DNA of 64,000 nt from Candidatus Manganitrophus sp. (GCA_028865235.1 CP114562.1:1-64000); one strand, 5' to 3'; positions 49,022-58,255 are shown, numbered from the stretch's first letter. The notes: generated from the letters alone by a model not told the origin. A program made the numbers and translations.

Positions 49022-50300
49022 CTACTGAACGGATAGAGGTTGAACATGCTCTCCGGGTTGAGCCGGGCCCGGACGGTCGAATCGATAGACCGGTTGGTCG
49101 TCATTTTCCATCGACTCGGAATCGAATAGAAGCCGTAAGATCCAATCCCGGATCTGAGGGAGCGCGTTCATTTCGAGAGGGAATCGGGGGGGAGGGAGCC
49201 CAATCCCCTCCGCGCTGAGTTCCTCCAGAAGGACGTGAGCCAGCGCTTGCGGCGTAAGATGATCCGGATGAATCGTACGAAGAAGTCCCAACCGGTCCAT
49301 CCGTTCCGCTCGAAGGAGCTGCTCCTTCACCGGGTGAACCCGGGGAACCACAATGGCCCGCTTATTGAGCGAAAGGATTTCGCAGATCGTATTGTATCCG
49401 GCCATGGAGATGACGACGTCGGACGCGTCCATATAGCTCATCAGGTCATTGGTAAATTCTGTGATTTGCACCGACGGTCTGCCGGCCGCCGTTTGGAACA
49501 ACTGTTTTCTCTGCGCCTCGGGCATCTCCGGTCCGCAGATGATCAGGCTGCGGATGTTCAGAGCCTTCGGAAGGTGCTCCAGGCCGGAGAGGTAGCTCTT
49601 CACGAGACGGTATCCATCCTCCCCCCTCCTGGCGTCACCAACACCAGCTTTTCATCCGCCAATTGGAGCTCCTTCCGGATCGCCTCCCGCTTTTTGAGCC
49701 CCCCTCCCGCCGGATATAGCCGCAAAGCCTCACCTTTTCAGAGACGGAGGGAGACATCCGGTACTCTTTTCTCGGATCGAAAACCTCGGGCGAGCCGACC
49801 ACCAGCACGAGATCGTAGAAGAGCCGGATCGCCTCCTGATACCGGTTCTGCCTCCAGAGTTTGATCGTCGCCTCCGGACTGTCGAGAATGTCGCGAAGCA
49901 GGAGGACCTGTTTGGTCTCGGGAAGATGGATCTTCAAATAGTGGAGCACTCCCTTCAGCTCTTTCTTCACGCCGTACGGCTTCTTGTCGACCAGGAAAAG
50001 ATCGGGCCTGAAGTGAGAGGCCGCGGAGAGAATCAATTCGGAGCGAAGCCGCATCGTCTCCCCGATGTCGGTGCCGAGATACTTTACCGAGTACCCCTCT
50101 TGTTCCGTTCGACGGAGACAGGGGAGCTTGATGTAGTCGATCCGCTGCGGAATCCGGAAGGTGTGGACCATCGGAGAGCCGGAAACGATCAGGATCGAGA
50201 GATCGGGGATGGAGTCGATCAAATATTTGCAGATCGAGAGCATCCGGCGGATGTTCCCCAAGCCGAAGGTGTCGTGCGAGTAAACCATCAGTTTTTTCAT
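49022..50300 (-). CDS. MurG-like (GT28-type) glycosyltransferase, frameshifted
   Basis: About 426 residues, starting MKKLMVYSHDTFGLGNIRRM. Other segments: LSILIVSGSPMVHTFRIPQR, FRPDLFLVDKKPYGVKKELK and TKQVLLLRDILDSPEATIKL. After a break near 49640 the C-terminal half continues with LVLVTPGGGEDGYRLVKSYL, SLIICGPEMPEAQRKQLFQ and DVVISMAGYNTICEILSLNK, then RAIVVPRVHPVKEQLLRAER. The GGGEDG and SMAGYNT motifs are the nucleotide-sugar and acceptor loops of this family. It heads the enzyme part of the operon and is related to the protein at 38.8-40.1 kb. Confidence 0.83.
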
Positions 50301-50425
50301 TCTCTTCTCACATGGATGACGAGCCGCACTGTTGTTGAAAGAATATTTCCTTGGGCTTGGGCTGTTGAGAGAGGAAAGCGCGAGCCTCTGAATGAAAAAA
50401 TCTTAAAGGCGATTTGTCCGCCGCT

Positions 50426-50456
50426 CCGGGCGGCGGGGGAATTCCCCGCCGCCCGG
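50426..50456. repeat. GC-rich perfect hairpin between lipoprotein and first glycosyltransferase
   Basis: CCGGGCGGCGGGG pairs with CCCCGCCGCCCGG around a five-base loop. It lies 15 bases past the lipoprotein stop and is not followed by a T run on the minus strand, so it may stabilise or separate the upstream message rather than end transcription. Similar GC-rich hairpins occur at 52.8 and 58.3 kb. Confidence 0.6.
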
Positions 50457-50471
50457 CTGTGACAGGTTGAT

Positions 50472-51584
50472 TTATCCAGGCGTCTCGGCAAGGTCCGAAA
50501 CGGACGGGTTGTCGTCGCCGCTCACCCGCACGGCGCTGTCGTCGATGACGGTCGTCCCCGCCTGTGCGGTGCTCTCCACCATGTCGGAGACAGATGGATT
50601 GTCGTCAAATCCCCTCGTGGCGGTGGCGGACTGAGCGAAGACCTCCGTATGCTTGGGAAACTCGCCGGTGATGATCTTTGCGAGAGGCGTTCCGTGACGC
50701 TCATCCTTGGTCCGGCCGTCGAGATAGACCGATCCCATGCATTCGCCCCGATCGACAACTTCAGCAGAGCACTGTCCCACCTCTGCCGACAGGGCCTCCG
50801 CGCTCGATCCGGCCAGCGCCGCGTTGAACGCCCCCGACAGATCAAAGAGGAGAACGGCATCGACCGGCGTCGGCTGACTGGAGGCACCCCCGCTGAAAGG
50901 AATGATCACCTCCCAGCGGTGATCGGTGACGAATGTGAAACTTGTGCAAGAAGAGAACCCCGCGGCCTCCGATCCGATACCGATCACCCCCTCGACCCAG
51001 ACGCTCGGCCGCCGCTTCGTATTGTTATCGAGAACCTTCGATCGAAAAAGGGCGGCATCGCTTACATTGAGGATCGGCATCGCCTCATCTTCGATCCGTT
51101 TGATCCGATACTTCACGCTGCTGTAGTTCCCCTCCGACACATCGACCGTGATCGCCTCCCCGACGTTGGCGTCGGTGTTGGTCAGGTCAAGCGCGAAGGG
51201 GCCGAACTCGGGACTCGCTGCAACCGACGGCTCCCGGTTGAACTCGACTTCATCGACAATGGCATAGGCCTGGTTGATCCAAACCTTGCCGCCGGAAACC
51301 ACAAAAGAGGTCGGCGCATCGGAAACACAGGGCGCCGCCTGCGCGAAGGCTTGGCGCGGACCCAAGCGCCATCCCTTTCCAAAAAGATTCGACGCAAAAA
51401 CGGGTTTCGAAGACACATTCGCATTGGGGATGGCCGTCGCCCCCACTTTCTGAATCGATAAGATTCCCAACGTCGGGTTTCCGGCTCCTCCTCCGTCCGA
51501 TCCCCCCTCGCTGCCCCCTCCGCCGCAGGCAGCAATGGTCAGTCCGATCACGATCATCATCCAGAACCTCAAAAGTGTTTTCAT
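50472..51584 (-). CDS. lipoprotein of unknown function with DDNPSVSD repeats
   Basis: Intact 370-residue protein. The ATG at 51584 follows AAGGAG and gives a lipoprotein signal, MKTLLRFWMMIVIGLTIAAC, with the Cys followed by a Gly/Ser-rich linker (GGGGSEGGSDGGGAG). The body resembles no family I recognise; it is predicted soluble with segments such as KVWINQAYAIVDEVEFNREP and TPVDAVLLFDLSGAFNAALA. The C terminus contains DDNPSVSDMVES and DDNPSVSDLAET, a near-identical acidic repeat. It is the first gene of the polysaccharide operon, 171 bp before the first glycosyltransferase, and has a sigma-54-like promoter. Confidence 0.75.
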   Translation of the reverse strand: MKTLLRFWMMIVIGLTIAACGGGGSEGGSDGGGAGNPTLGILSIQKVGATAIPNANVSSKPVFASNLFGKGWRLGPRQAFAQAAPCVSDAPTSFVVSGGKVWINQAYAIVDEVEFNREPSVAASPEFGPFALDLTNTDANVGEAITVDVSEGNYSSVKYRIKRIEDEAMPILNVSDAALFRSKVLDNNTKRRPSVWVEGVIGIGSEAAGFSSCTSFTFVTDHRWEVIIPFSGGASSQPTPVDAVLLFDLSGAFNAALAGSSAEALSAEVGQCSAEVVDRGECMGSVYLDGRTKDERHGTPLAKIITGEFPKHTEVFAQSATATRGFDDNPSVSDMVESTAQAGTTVIDDSAVRVSGDDNPSVSDLAETPG

Positions 51585-51647
51585 ATTTGAACTCCTTATT
51601 TTAAGTAAGATTAGATCCGCCGTGATTGTCGATGAACAGATCCCTAA

Positions 51648-51664
51648 AGCAAACAGTATGCCGA
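51648..51664 (-). promoter_or_regulatory. sigma-54 (-24/-12) promoter-like element before polysaccharide operon
   Basis: The minus strand reads TCGGCATACTGTTTGCT. GG and GC are 12 bases apart and TTGC is exact; only the T before GG differs from the TGGCAC-N5-TTGC consensus. Start of transcription would be near 51638, leaving a leader of about 50 bases to the ATG at 51584. Confidence 0.55.
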
Positions 51665-52088
51665 TCTCCAAACCGGGATAAAATATCGACGTCAGGAGCG
51701 GCGCTTCCTCCTTCAAAATGGGCGGTGAACCGATTGATAACTAAAAAGAGAGAAAAATTGATGACCCGGCTCTACAACACCGATCTCCTCGCCCTGCGGC
51801 ACATTCCCGGTGAAGGGGATGCCGGCGGCGGGGTGATGGGATTCCGGCAGTGGTCGCCGGTTTTCCCCCTTAAAGAACCGGCGATAGATTGGTTCATCAT
51901 TGCCGGAGCCAACAGCGGCAGCAATCCTTTTGGGGGATTTAACCCACATTGGGTGAAAACTCCCACCGAACCTAAGAAAAAATTTCGTCGATAACCGCAA
52001 TCATTCTCGTTTTTATGAATTGATAGCGGTATCTCAGTTGCATCGTTCCTGTGTGTTAACACTGGTAAAACCATTTGGGAGAAAGATA
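51665..52088. other. intergenic region, possible degraded coding remnant
   Basis: About 420 bases. A plus-strand open frame (51626-51994) contains PAIDWFIIAGANSGSNP and FNPHWVKTPTEPKKK, faintly like the IDWVIVGGESG motif of DUF5131 (phage Gp37-type) proteins, but it has no start site or full domain and is not annotated as a gene. A second possible -24/-12 element (GGTATCTCAGTTGC, 52028-52041, plus strand) precedes the small lipoprotein. Confidence 0.3.
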
Positions 52089-52415
52089 ATGAATCGATTT
52101 AATTATTCAGTCATCTTGGCAGGAGGATTTTTCATCGCACTCTTAGGATCGGTTTCTTGTTTTTCGGCCGGACGGGACGATGCTCAGGCAGGGGTGAAAT
52201 TGCGGGGAGAGATCTCTGTCGATGACAGTCAATCAGACAGCACCCCATCTGGAATTAAAAGCCCTGAGGAGGGTTCGCGTGATGAAGCCTCAGAGCGTCG
52301 GGCTTACAAAGGAGATCGAAAAAGTTCTCTTCGAAGCCGGGGGCGTGACGATCAGGGAATCTTGACCCGGGACGAAGATTATCGCTATGATCGCGCTCGA
52401 AAACGTCATCGGTGA
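52089..52415 (+). CDS. small charged lipoprotein, unknown function
   Basis: A 108-residue protein with ATG at 52089 and GGGAGAAAG upstream. The signal MNRFNYSVILAGGFFIALLG ends in a lipobox-like GSVSC. The mature part is very hydrophilic, rich in Ser, Asp, Arg and Lys (SSLRSRGRDDQGILTRDEDY; ending YDRARKRHR) and probably disordered. No family recognised. It is on the opposite strand from the polysaccharide operon, 70 bp before the GDT1-type transporter, with which it may be transcribed. Confidence 0.6.
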   Translation: MNRFNYSVILAGGFFIALLGSVSCFSAGRDDAQAGVKLRGEISVDDSQSDSTPSGIKSPEEGSRDEASERRAYKGDRKSSLRSRGRDDQGILTRDEDYRYDRARKRHR

Positions 52416-52485
52416 TTGGATACGGAACAAAACCAAGACGTCATGAGGCCACATTGCGGCATTATTATTAACGAAGGAGCCGGGA

Positions 52486-52758
52486 ATGCAGAAACTCGTC
52501 ATTATTTTCATAACTGTCTTTCTGGCCGAACTGGGGGACAAAACGCAGCTTGCGACGCTTTTCTATGCGACAGATCAGAATGTCGGTAAGACCGGGATTT
52601 TCTTCGCTTCCGCAGGGGCGCTGGTTCTCAGCACGGCCGTTGCCGTCATTTTCGGAGGAAAAATCTCCTCGATCGTCTCGCCCATCGTGTTAAAGGCAAT
52701 CTCCGGATCAGGATTCGTTTTAATCGGATTTTGGATGTTGTTCCAAACGATCAGGTAA
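52486..52758 (+). CDS. GDT1/TMEM165 (UPF0016) family cation transporter, single-motif form
   Basis: Intact 90-residue membrane protein with three hydrophobic helices (KLVIIFITVFLAE; TGIFFASAGALVLSTAVAVI; AISGSGFVLIGFWMLF). FLAELGDKTQLATLF is the family E-x-G-D-K-T signature that forms the cation site. Eukaryotic and many bacterial members carry two such motifs; this short form has one and should work as a dimer. Characterised members move Mn2+ or Ca2+. GAAGGAG precedes the ATG by five bases. Confidence 0.88.
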   Translation: MQKLVIIFITVFLAELGDKTQLATLFYATDQNVGKTGIFFASAGALVLSTAVAVIFGGKISSIVSPIVLKAISGSGFVLIGFWMLFQTIR

Positions 52759-52785
52759 AAAATGAACACGCACGTGCGTCGCATT

Positions 52786-52877
52786 CCCCGCCCCTTGGGG
52801 CGCGGGTTAGACGCGCGAATACAAATAGATGTTTTCTCCTTTCGGGTCGAAGATTCCCCGCTGCTTGCGGCGGGGAG
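52786..52877. terminator. two GC-rich hairpins between convergent genes
   Basis: CCCCGCCCC-TT-GGGGCGCGGG at 52786-52805 (one bulged base) and CCCCGC-N8-GCGGGG at 52856-52875, between the GDT1-type gene and the converging TPR gene. Position suits bidirectional termination, although neither has a strong T run. Confidence 0.5.
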
Positions 52878-52887
52878 TTTCAATTCC

Positions 52888-53553
52888 TTAGTGCGCTTTT
52901 CTCAACCGCTTTAAATGTTCCTCAGCCTCTTGCCGCCATTCCGGATCGGGTTCCTGCTGTAAAAACCGCTCAAGCAGTGCGAAGGCATCCTTTCCTTTCC
53001 CATCCTGATCGTAGAGTAGGGCGAGATTATAGAGGGCGCGTGGCTGGTTTGGATGATTACGAAGCACCTCTTCATAAATCTCTTTGGCCTTTGCGATCTC
53101 TCCCCGTTCGATATAAAGATGGGCGAGATTTAACCGGGTGGGGAGATGTCCCGGATCGATCTCCAAGGCCTGCAGATAGGCGTTGAATTCCTCGTCGGGA
53201 AGATTTTTGAAGTTGTAGACCAATCCGATGTTGTAATAAGCCCGGACATATCGCGGATCGGCGGCGAGGACCTTCTGAAATTCGAGAAAGGCGAGATCAT
53301 ACTCTCCGCTCCGCAAATAGGAGACGCCCAGATCGTTTCTGGCGCGGAGATCGTCCGGACGGTTTTTCAGATGTTCCAGATAAAACCGAACCGCCTCACC
53401 ATGCTCTTCCCGAGCGGTTGCTTCCAGCCCCCGCAGGTGTAAACTGGAGGCACATGAGGCGAGGACAAGCCAGGAACAGAACAAGGTGGCAACCTTGCGT
53501 CCCCAGGAAAAGCGTTCGAGTGGTAATTCTGATGGAAACACCCGCTGCAACAT
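52888..53553 (-). CDS. TPR-repeat lipoprotein
   Basis: Intact 221-residue protein. A lipoprotein signal (VATLFCSWLVLASC, Cys at about residue 34) precedes TPR units of about 34 residues: DDLRARNDLGVSYLRSGEYD, RYVRAYYNIGLVYNFKNLPD, GHLPTRLNLAHLYIERGEIA and NQPRALYNLALLYDQDGKGK. Such proteins act as envelope scaffolds, often in polysaccharide export or cell-envelope complexes. It is last in the regulator operon, 11 bp after the coiled-coil gene, so the two probably work together. Confidence 0.85.
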   Translation of the reverse strand: MLQRVFPSELPLERFSWGRKVATLFCSWLVLASCASSLHLRGLEATAREEHGEAVRFYLEHLKNRPDDLRARNDLGVSYLRSGEYDLAFLEFQKVLAADPRYVRAYYNIGLVYNFKNLPDEEFNAYLQALEIDPGHLPTRLNLAHLYIERGEIAKAKEIYEEVLRNHPNQPRALYNLALLYDQDGKGKDAFALLERFLQQEPDPEWRQEAEEHLKRLRKAH

Positions 53554-53564
53554 CTCCGCCGCCC

Positions 53565-54446
53565 TTACTTTAAACGATCTTCTTCCCTTTTCGATCTTGC
53601 CAGCATCACGTCCGACAGGGTAAATAGAGCCCCGACCCGCTCTGCATAACGCTCAACCGCCTGATCGAAGACGGCCAGTCTCTCTTCCAGGAGTTGGATC
53701 TGGCGGTCGATCGGCTTTTTTTCGATCCCCCTGGGGAATCCCTGAACTCGGGCCAGAGTCCGTTTAATCTTGAGTTCTTCCAGAAGAAGCCGTCTCTCTT
53801 CCTCTATTTCTTTCCGTTTTTTGTCGAGTGTTTCCGCGTCGTTTCTAAGCAACACCGCCATCTCCCTCATCTCGGCCGGGGAGGCCCCCTCCAGATCGGG
53901 CACCTCAATCTCGGGAAGCGCGGCGATATGAAGCGAACGGGGCCGCCGCAGCGCCTCGCGCGCCTGCATCTTGGCCAGCACCGAGCGATGAATTTGGTCG
54001 GCCCGCTGCCCCTCGCCCCGTTGCATCAATCCCTCCGCCTCGCGAAGGAGAGAATTGATCTCCTCTCCCATCAGATCATAGAGAAGCTCGACCTTTTTCT
54101 CACGCTCGGATTGGAGCGTCTGCTCCAGTTTCTTCAACTCCCGCCGATCGAGGAGGATTTCCCTCAAGCGGGAGAGAAGCCCTTCGAGCCGGATCTGATG
54201 AAGGACGCCGGCCGTTTTTTGCGACTTGAGGGCTTGGACCTCGCGCGAGACCTCCTCGGATTGGCGCGCCGACCGATCGAGTTGATTCAATACCTGCTGG
54301 AACGTCGTCTCCAGGGCGTGGATCTCTGCAAGAAGCGGATCAGACAGATCCACTGCGTGAGAAATTCCGGAGGAGATCCCGATGGCGAACCACAAAATAG
54401 CTAAAATGACACCGTAACGCGAAAATCTTTTAAACCCTCCCCTCAT
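53565..54446 (-). CDS. exported coiled-coil protein
   Basis: Intact 293-residue protein starting MRGGFKRFSRYGVILAILWF with a signal peptide or single anchor ending near SHAVD. The rest is almost entirely long helices with heptad pattern: EIHALETTFQQVLNQLDRSA, LKKLEQTLQSEREKKVELLY, NDAETLDKKRKEIEEERRLL and QIQLLEERLAVFDQAVERYA. No enzymatic domain. The start overlaps the end of the sigma-54 activator gene by 17 bp. Envelope adaptor or scaffold is the most that can be inferred. Confidence 0.75.
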   Translation of the reverse strand: MRGGFKRFSRYGVILAILWFAIGISSGISHAVDLSDPLLAEIHALETTFQQVLNQLDRSARQSEEVSREVQALKSQKTAGVLHQIRLEGLLSRLREILLDRRELKKLEQTLQSEREKKVELLYDLMGEEINSLLREAEGLMQRGEGQRADQIHRSVLAKMQAREALRRPRSLHIAALPEIEVPDLEGASPAEMREMAVLLRNDAETLDKKRKEIEEERRLLLEELKIKRTLARVQGFPRGIEKKPIDRQIQLLEERLAVFDQAVERYAERVGALFTLSDVMLARSKREEDRLK

Positions 54447-55794
54447 CCAACAGCCCATACTTGCGCATTTTATACTGAAGCGAGCTGCGATGCAGCCGGA
54501 GCATCCTGGCCGCTTGTGTCTGATTTCCCGCCGTCTCATCCAGGGTCTTTTTGATAATGTCACGCTCTAACATCTCCAGCCGCTCGGTCAGGCCTAACTC
54601 GGTCGAGTCCCCATTCGATCCCGCCGGGGTTGAAACCAGTTGGAGCTCCGGAGGAAGATCGCCCGCCTTAATGATCTCCCCCTCTGCAAGAACGCCAGCC
54701 CGTTCGATGACATTCTCCAACTCCCGCACGTTCCCGGGCCAGGCGTAGAGGGTCAGCAGGTCGAGCGCCTCCGGGAGCATTTCGAGGCTCTTATGAAGCT
54801 CACGACTGAACTTTTGCAAGAAGTACGCCGTCAATTCCGGTATATCTCCATGCCGCTCTCTCAACGGAGGGAGATGGATTTCAATCACCCGGATTCGATA
54901 GTAAAGATCCTCTCTGAAGCGATGTTCCTGGATTTCCTTCTTTAAATCGCGGTTCGTCGCGGCGATCAACCGGACATCGACCCGGATGGTTTTTGTCCCC
55001 CCCACCCGCTGAATTTCCCGCTCCTGTAAAAACCGCAGGAGCTTGACCTGAAGGGCAAGAGGAAGCTCCCCGATCTCATCGAGGAAGAGGGTCCCCCCCT
55101 CGGCCAGTTCCAGCCGTCCTTTCTTCTGGGCCGAGGCCCCCGTGAAGGCCCCTTTTTCATATCCGAAGAGCTCGCTCTCCAGCAGGTTCTCCGGGATTGC
55201 GCCGCAGTTGACCGCAATAAAAGGGCCGGTCTTCCGCGGTCCCATTTGTTGGATCTCCCTCGCCACCAGCTCCTTTCCCGTTCCGGTCTCTCCAAGGATC
55301 AAGACAGGGGAAGGATGAGGGGCCACTTTCTCGATCAGTCGATAGACCTGCTGCATCCTCTCCGAGCGGCCGATCATCCGGCCGACGGCATGATCGAGCG
55401 TTTCTCTCAGGTACCGGTTTTCGGTCAGGAGTCTTCGTTGTTCCAGCGCCTTCTCGACCCGCGCTTCGATCTCGGTCAGGGAGAAAGGCTTGACGAGATA
55501 GTCAAACGCCCCCTGGCGCATCGCCTCCACGGCGCTCTCCACCGTTCCGAACGCGGTGACCATCAAAACAGGGGTTTGCGGCGCTCGCTTTTTGACCTCG
55601 CGAAGAACTTCAAGCCCGCCGACCTCCCCCATCTGAAGATCGGTTATCACCAGATCGATCTCCATCTCGTTGAAGCGCTCCAGCGCCTCCGCGCCGCTTC
55701 CCGCCTCGATGACTTCATGCCCTTTTTCAGAGAAAAGACGGACCAAGGACCGCCGCATCGCCTCTTTGTCTTCCGCAATCAACATCCGAATCAT
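54430..55794 (-). CDS. sigma-54-dependent response regulator (NtrC family)
   Basis: Intact protein of 454 residues. The receiver has MLIAEDKEAMRRSLVRLFSE and Asp in LVITDLQMGEVGG. The AAA+ domain has Walker A VLILGETGTGKELVAREIQQ, GAFTGA in YEKGAFTGASAQKKGRLEL, Walker B GGTLFLDEIGELPLALQVKL and RVDVRLIAATNRDLKKEIQE. The C-terminal Fis-type HTH is TLDETAGNQTQAARMLRLHR. All functions needed to open sigma-54 promoters are present. The kinase directly upstream (stop at 55798) is its likely partner. It is a candidate activator of the -24/-12 elements at 51.65, 58.24 and 61.73 kb. Confidence 0.93.
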   Translation of the reverse strand: MIRMLIAEDKEAMRRSLVRLFSEKGHEVIEAGSGAEALERFNEMEIDLVITDLQMGEVGGLEVLREVKKRAPQTPVLMVTAFGTVESAVEAMRQGAFDYLVKPFSLTEIEARVEKALEQRRLLTENRYLRETLDHAVGRMIGRSERMQQVYRLIEKVAPHPSPVLILGETGTGKELVAREIQQMGPRKTGPFIAVNCGAIPENLLESELFGYEKGAFTGASAQKKGRLELAEGGTLFLDEIGELPLALQVKLLRFLQEREIQRVGGTKTIRVDVRLIAATNRDLKKEIQEHRFREDLYYRIRVIEIHLPPLRERHGDIPELTAYFLQKFSRELHKSLEMLPEALDLLTLYAWPGNVRELENVIERAGVLAEGEIIKAGDLPPELQLVSTPAGSNGDSTELGLTERLEMLERDIIKKTLDETAGNQTQAARMLRLHRSSLQYKMRKYGLLDEGRV

Positions 55795-55797
55795 CAC

Positions 55798-57770
55798 TTA
55801 CTCCGTTGTGAAATCGTGGGGCTTCTCTACCGGTCCCTGCAGTGGGATTTGAACGACGAAGGTCGTCCCCTTCTCGCTTGTTTCAAACGTCAGGCTCCCT
55901 CCGTGTCCGCGGATGATCCGCTCGGAAATCGCGAGGCCCAGTCCCGTCCCTCCCTGCTTCGTTGTAAAAAAGGGGCGAAAAATTTTATCCCGGTGCGCCG
56001 ATAAAATCCCGGGTCCGGTGTCCGAGATGCGCAGGACAAGATGCGCATGCGCCGTTTCGGCTTCAATGCCAAGCTCCCCTTCCCCCATCGCCTGGAATGC
56101 GTTCTGGATTAAATTGAGGAGAACCCGACGAAATTCGAGCGGATCGACCGGCGCCTCGGGAAGCGTGTCGGGAACTCGGTATTGGACGGCGATCTGCCCC
56201 ACTCTTCCCTGCGGAGCGGCCAGTGAAAGGGCCGCATCGACGATTTCCCGAAGGTCCGTTTTCTCAAAACGGAGCAGCGGCATCCGCGCGTAGATCAGAA
56301 ATTCGGTGACGAACCGGTTCAGATGCCCGATTTCCGCGACCAAATCCCGGCTCAGCGCTTCAAGATCTCCCCCTCCGGAATCGACCTGCATGTTTTCATC
56401 GCGACGGGGCGACATCCCCTTGACCCTTCGGCTAAGCAGCTCACCGAGTGCCTGTATCGCGGCGAGCGGGTTTCGGATCTCATGCGCCATCCCGGCGGAG
56501 AGCTCGCCGAGAAGAGCCATCTGCCGCTTCAACGCGATCTCCTCCTGCAGGTTTTTCACCTCCGTGAGATCGGCAAAAACCGCGGTGGCGCCGATCTCTC
56601 TTCCTCCCTGGTCTTTAATCGGAGAAGCCATCGCGCCGATCCAGCGCTTTCCCCTGGGGGGATCTTCGATCGGGAATTCTTCCCAGGCCGCCTCGCTCCC
56701 GGTGGTGACGGCCGTCATAATAATTTTCTCCAAGGGAGAGCAGATACAGAGCGCCCCCTGAACCGATCGATTCAGAAGGCTTGATGCAGAGAGGCCGAGA
56801 ATATTCTCGGCAGCCGGGTTACAAGAGGTGATCTCTCCTTTCAGATTTACCCCCAAGACCCCGCTCGGGATGCTTTTTAGAAGTGTTTGGCTGTACCCTT
56901 CGAGGACCTCCGCACGGGCCCGCTCTTCATCGTACATTCGACGAAGCAATGCGTCTTTCGTCCTGATCTGCTCGATCATCTGATTAAAGTGTCTTCCGAG
57001 GTCGCCCAGTTCGTCGTTCCGCTTCAAATCAACCTGCGGGTAGCCCCCCTCCTTTCCGATCTGTTCGGTGGCGGAAGACAGGATCTGGATCGGACGGATC
57101 ATCGAGCGGGAGAGGAGAAAGCTGATCAGGAGAATCAATCCCCCGCTGGCCAGCGTGATTCCGATGAACTGGCGGCGGACCCGATCGATGATCTGCATGA
57201 AATCGACCCCCACCTCGACCCCGACCCCCGCGATGATCCGTCCCTGCTCATCCCTCAAAGGGGCATACCCGGCCTTATAGAATCGGCTGTCCCGTCCCCG
57301 GTAAAGAACAGATGAGACCGCACGTCCGCGCCAAACCTGGTCGAGTTCATAGGAGTCGATCTGGAGGAGAAGATCCTCCTCGCCGATCGTCTGCGTTCCG
57401 TCTAAATCGACGATCACCCTGTTTTGTCGATCAAAGAGATGGATGTCTTTGACCTGGGTGGCCTCTCGAATCTTTTCCAGTTCCTCCAGGATAAGCCGAT
57501 AAAGAGAGGTCTCTTCATCCCCCGGCTGAATTCTCACCAGAAAGGTGGGATTCACCGTCCGTGCAATCAAATCGGCCACCCCCATCAGCCGACGGGACAA
57601 TTCCGCATCGAGCGCTTCGCTCGCGGAGGAGAAGAAAAGCCATCCGCTGAATGAGAACACGGTCACGATCAAAAAAATATAGGGAATGATGAATTTAAAA
57701 AAAGGCGGCTGCGGAAAGTCGGCCGGTCGATCGAACCGAATCGGGAAGACTGTTGGACCTGAGGGGTCAT
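55798..57770 (-). CDS. membrane sensor histidine kinase with HAMP and PAS (NtrB-like core), N-terminal frameshift
   Basis: About 657 residues. An N-terminal extension from ATG 57770 (MTPQVQQSSRFGSIDRP) joins, after one shift in the T7 run near 57700, to the first membrane helix (FIIPYIFLIVTVFSFSGWLF). An extracytoplasmic sensor of about 150 residues follows (RVIVDLDGTQTIGEEDLLLQ), then a second helix (GITLASGGLILLISFLLS), HAMP, PAS (LLKSIPSGVLGVNLKGEITS) and the kinase core with phosphoacceptor in GMAHEIRNPLAAIQALGEL, N box LLNLIQNAFQAMGEGEL and GTGLGLAISERIIRGHGGSL. It overlaps the sigma-54 activator start, as NtrB/NtrC-type pairs do. Confidence 0.88.
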
Positions 57771-57802
57771 GCGATTCTCATTTGTTGTTTGCTTCCCGGA
57801 TG

Positions 57803-58174
57803 TTAGCAGGATCTTTTTTCTTCAATGTTGCGGATCTTGGTTTTCAATGTCTTAAGAATGATCGGCTTTGCGAGGAAAGCCGCAGCGCCCGATTCAAACG
57901 CCCTGTTTTTCACCTCCGGAGCATCACGGGCAGTCATGACGATGGCCGGGAGTCGAGGGTGAACCGCTCGAATCTCCCTCAGCAGGTTGAGGCCGTCATA
58001 ATCGGGAAGACCGATATCCAGGATAAGAAGATCGATTGAAGCGCCATTCAATATTTTCCAAGCATCCGCCCCGCTCCCCGCTTCCATGACCTCATATCCC
58101 TCGCGACGCAGACTAATCGCGATGTTCTTCTGAAGGATCGGTTCATCCTCGATGACCAAAATCCGATTTCTCAA
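57803..58174 (-). CDS. single-domain response regulator
   Basis: A 123-residue receiver domain: ILVIEDEPILQKNIAISLRR supplies the acidic pair, LLILDIGLPDYDGLNLLREI the phosphoacceptor Asp, and AAAFLAKPIILKTLKTKIRN the conserved Lys. No output domain. The open frame extends further upstream without domain content; the TTG at 58174 is the best start because the receiver begins within two residues of it. It is 32 bp before the sensor kinase gene and behind a sigma-54-like promoter, so it probably tunes that kinase or its activator. Confidence 0.78.
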   Translation of the reverse strand: MRNRILVIEDEPILQKNIAISLRREGYEVMEAGSGADAWKILNGASIDLLILDIGLPDYDGLNLLREIRAVHPRLPAIVMTARDAPEVKNRAFESGAAAFLAKPIILKTLKTKIRNIEEKRSC

Positions 58175-58238
58175 GATCGTTTTCTCACGCGCACCGAAAT
58201 ATCCCGACCTGTAATTCCATCCAGGCGCCATTGCGAAT

Positions 58239-58255
58239 CGCAAATATGGTGCCGC
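58239..58255 (-). promoter_or_regulatory. sigma-54 (-24/-12) promoter-like element before receiver/kinase/activator operon
   Basis: The minus strand reads GCGGCACCATATTTGCG: GGCAC and TTGC are exact, with GG and GC 12 bases apart. Transcription would start near 58228, about 54 bases before the proposed TTG start. This would make the operon encoding an NtrC-type activator itself sigma-54 dependent. Confidence 0.55.

Noticed and set aside
51626..51994. Possible DUF5131-like fragment
   Set aside because: Only one short motif-like stretch, no start signal and no complete domain; recorded as intergenic.
50426..52877. CRISPR repeats
   Set aside because: The hairpins are few, differ in sequence and are not regularly spaced; no cas genes are present.
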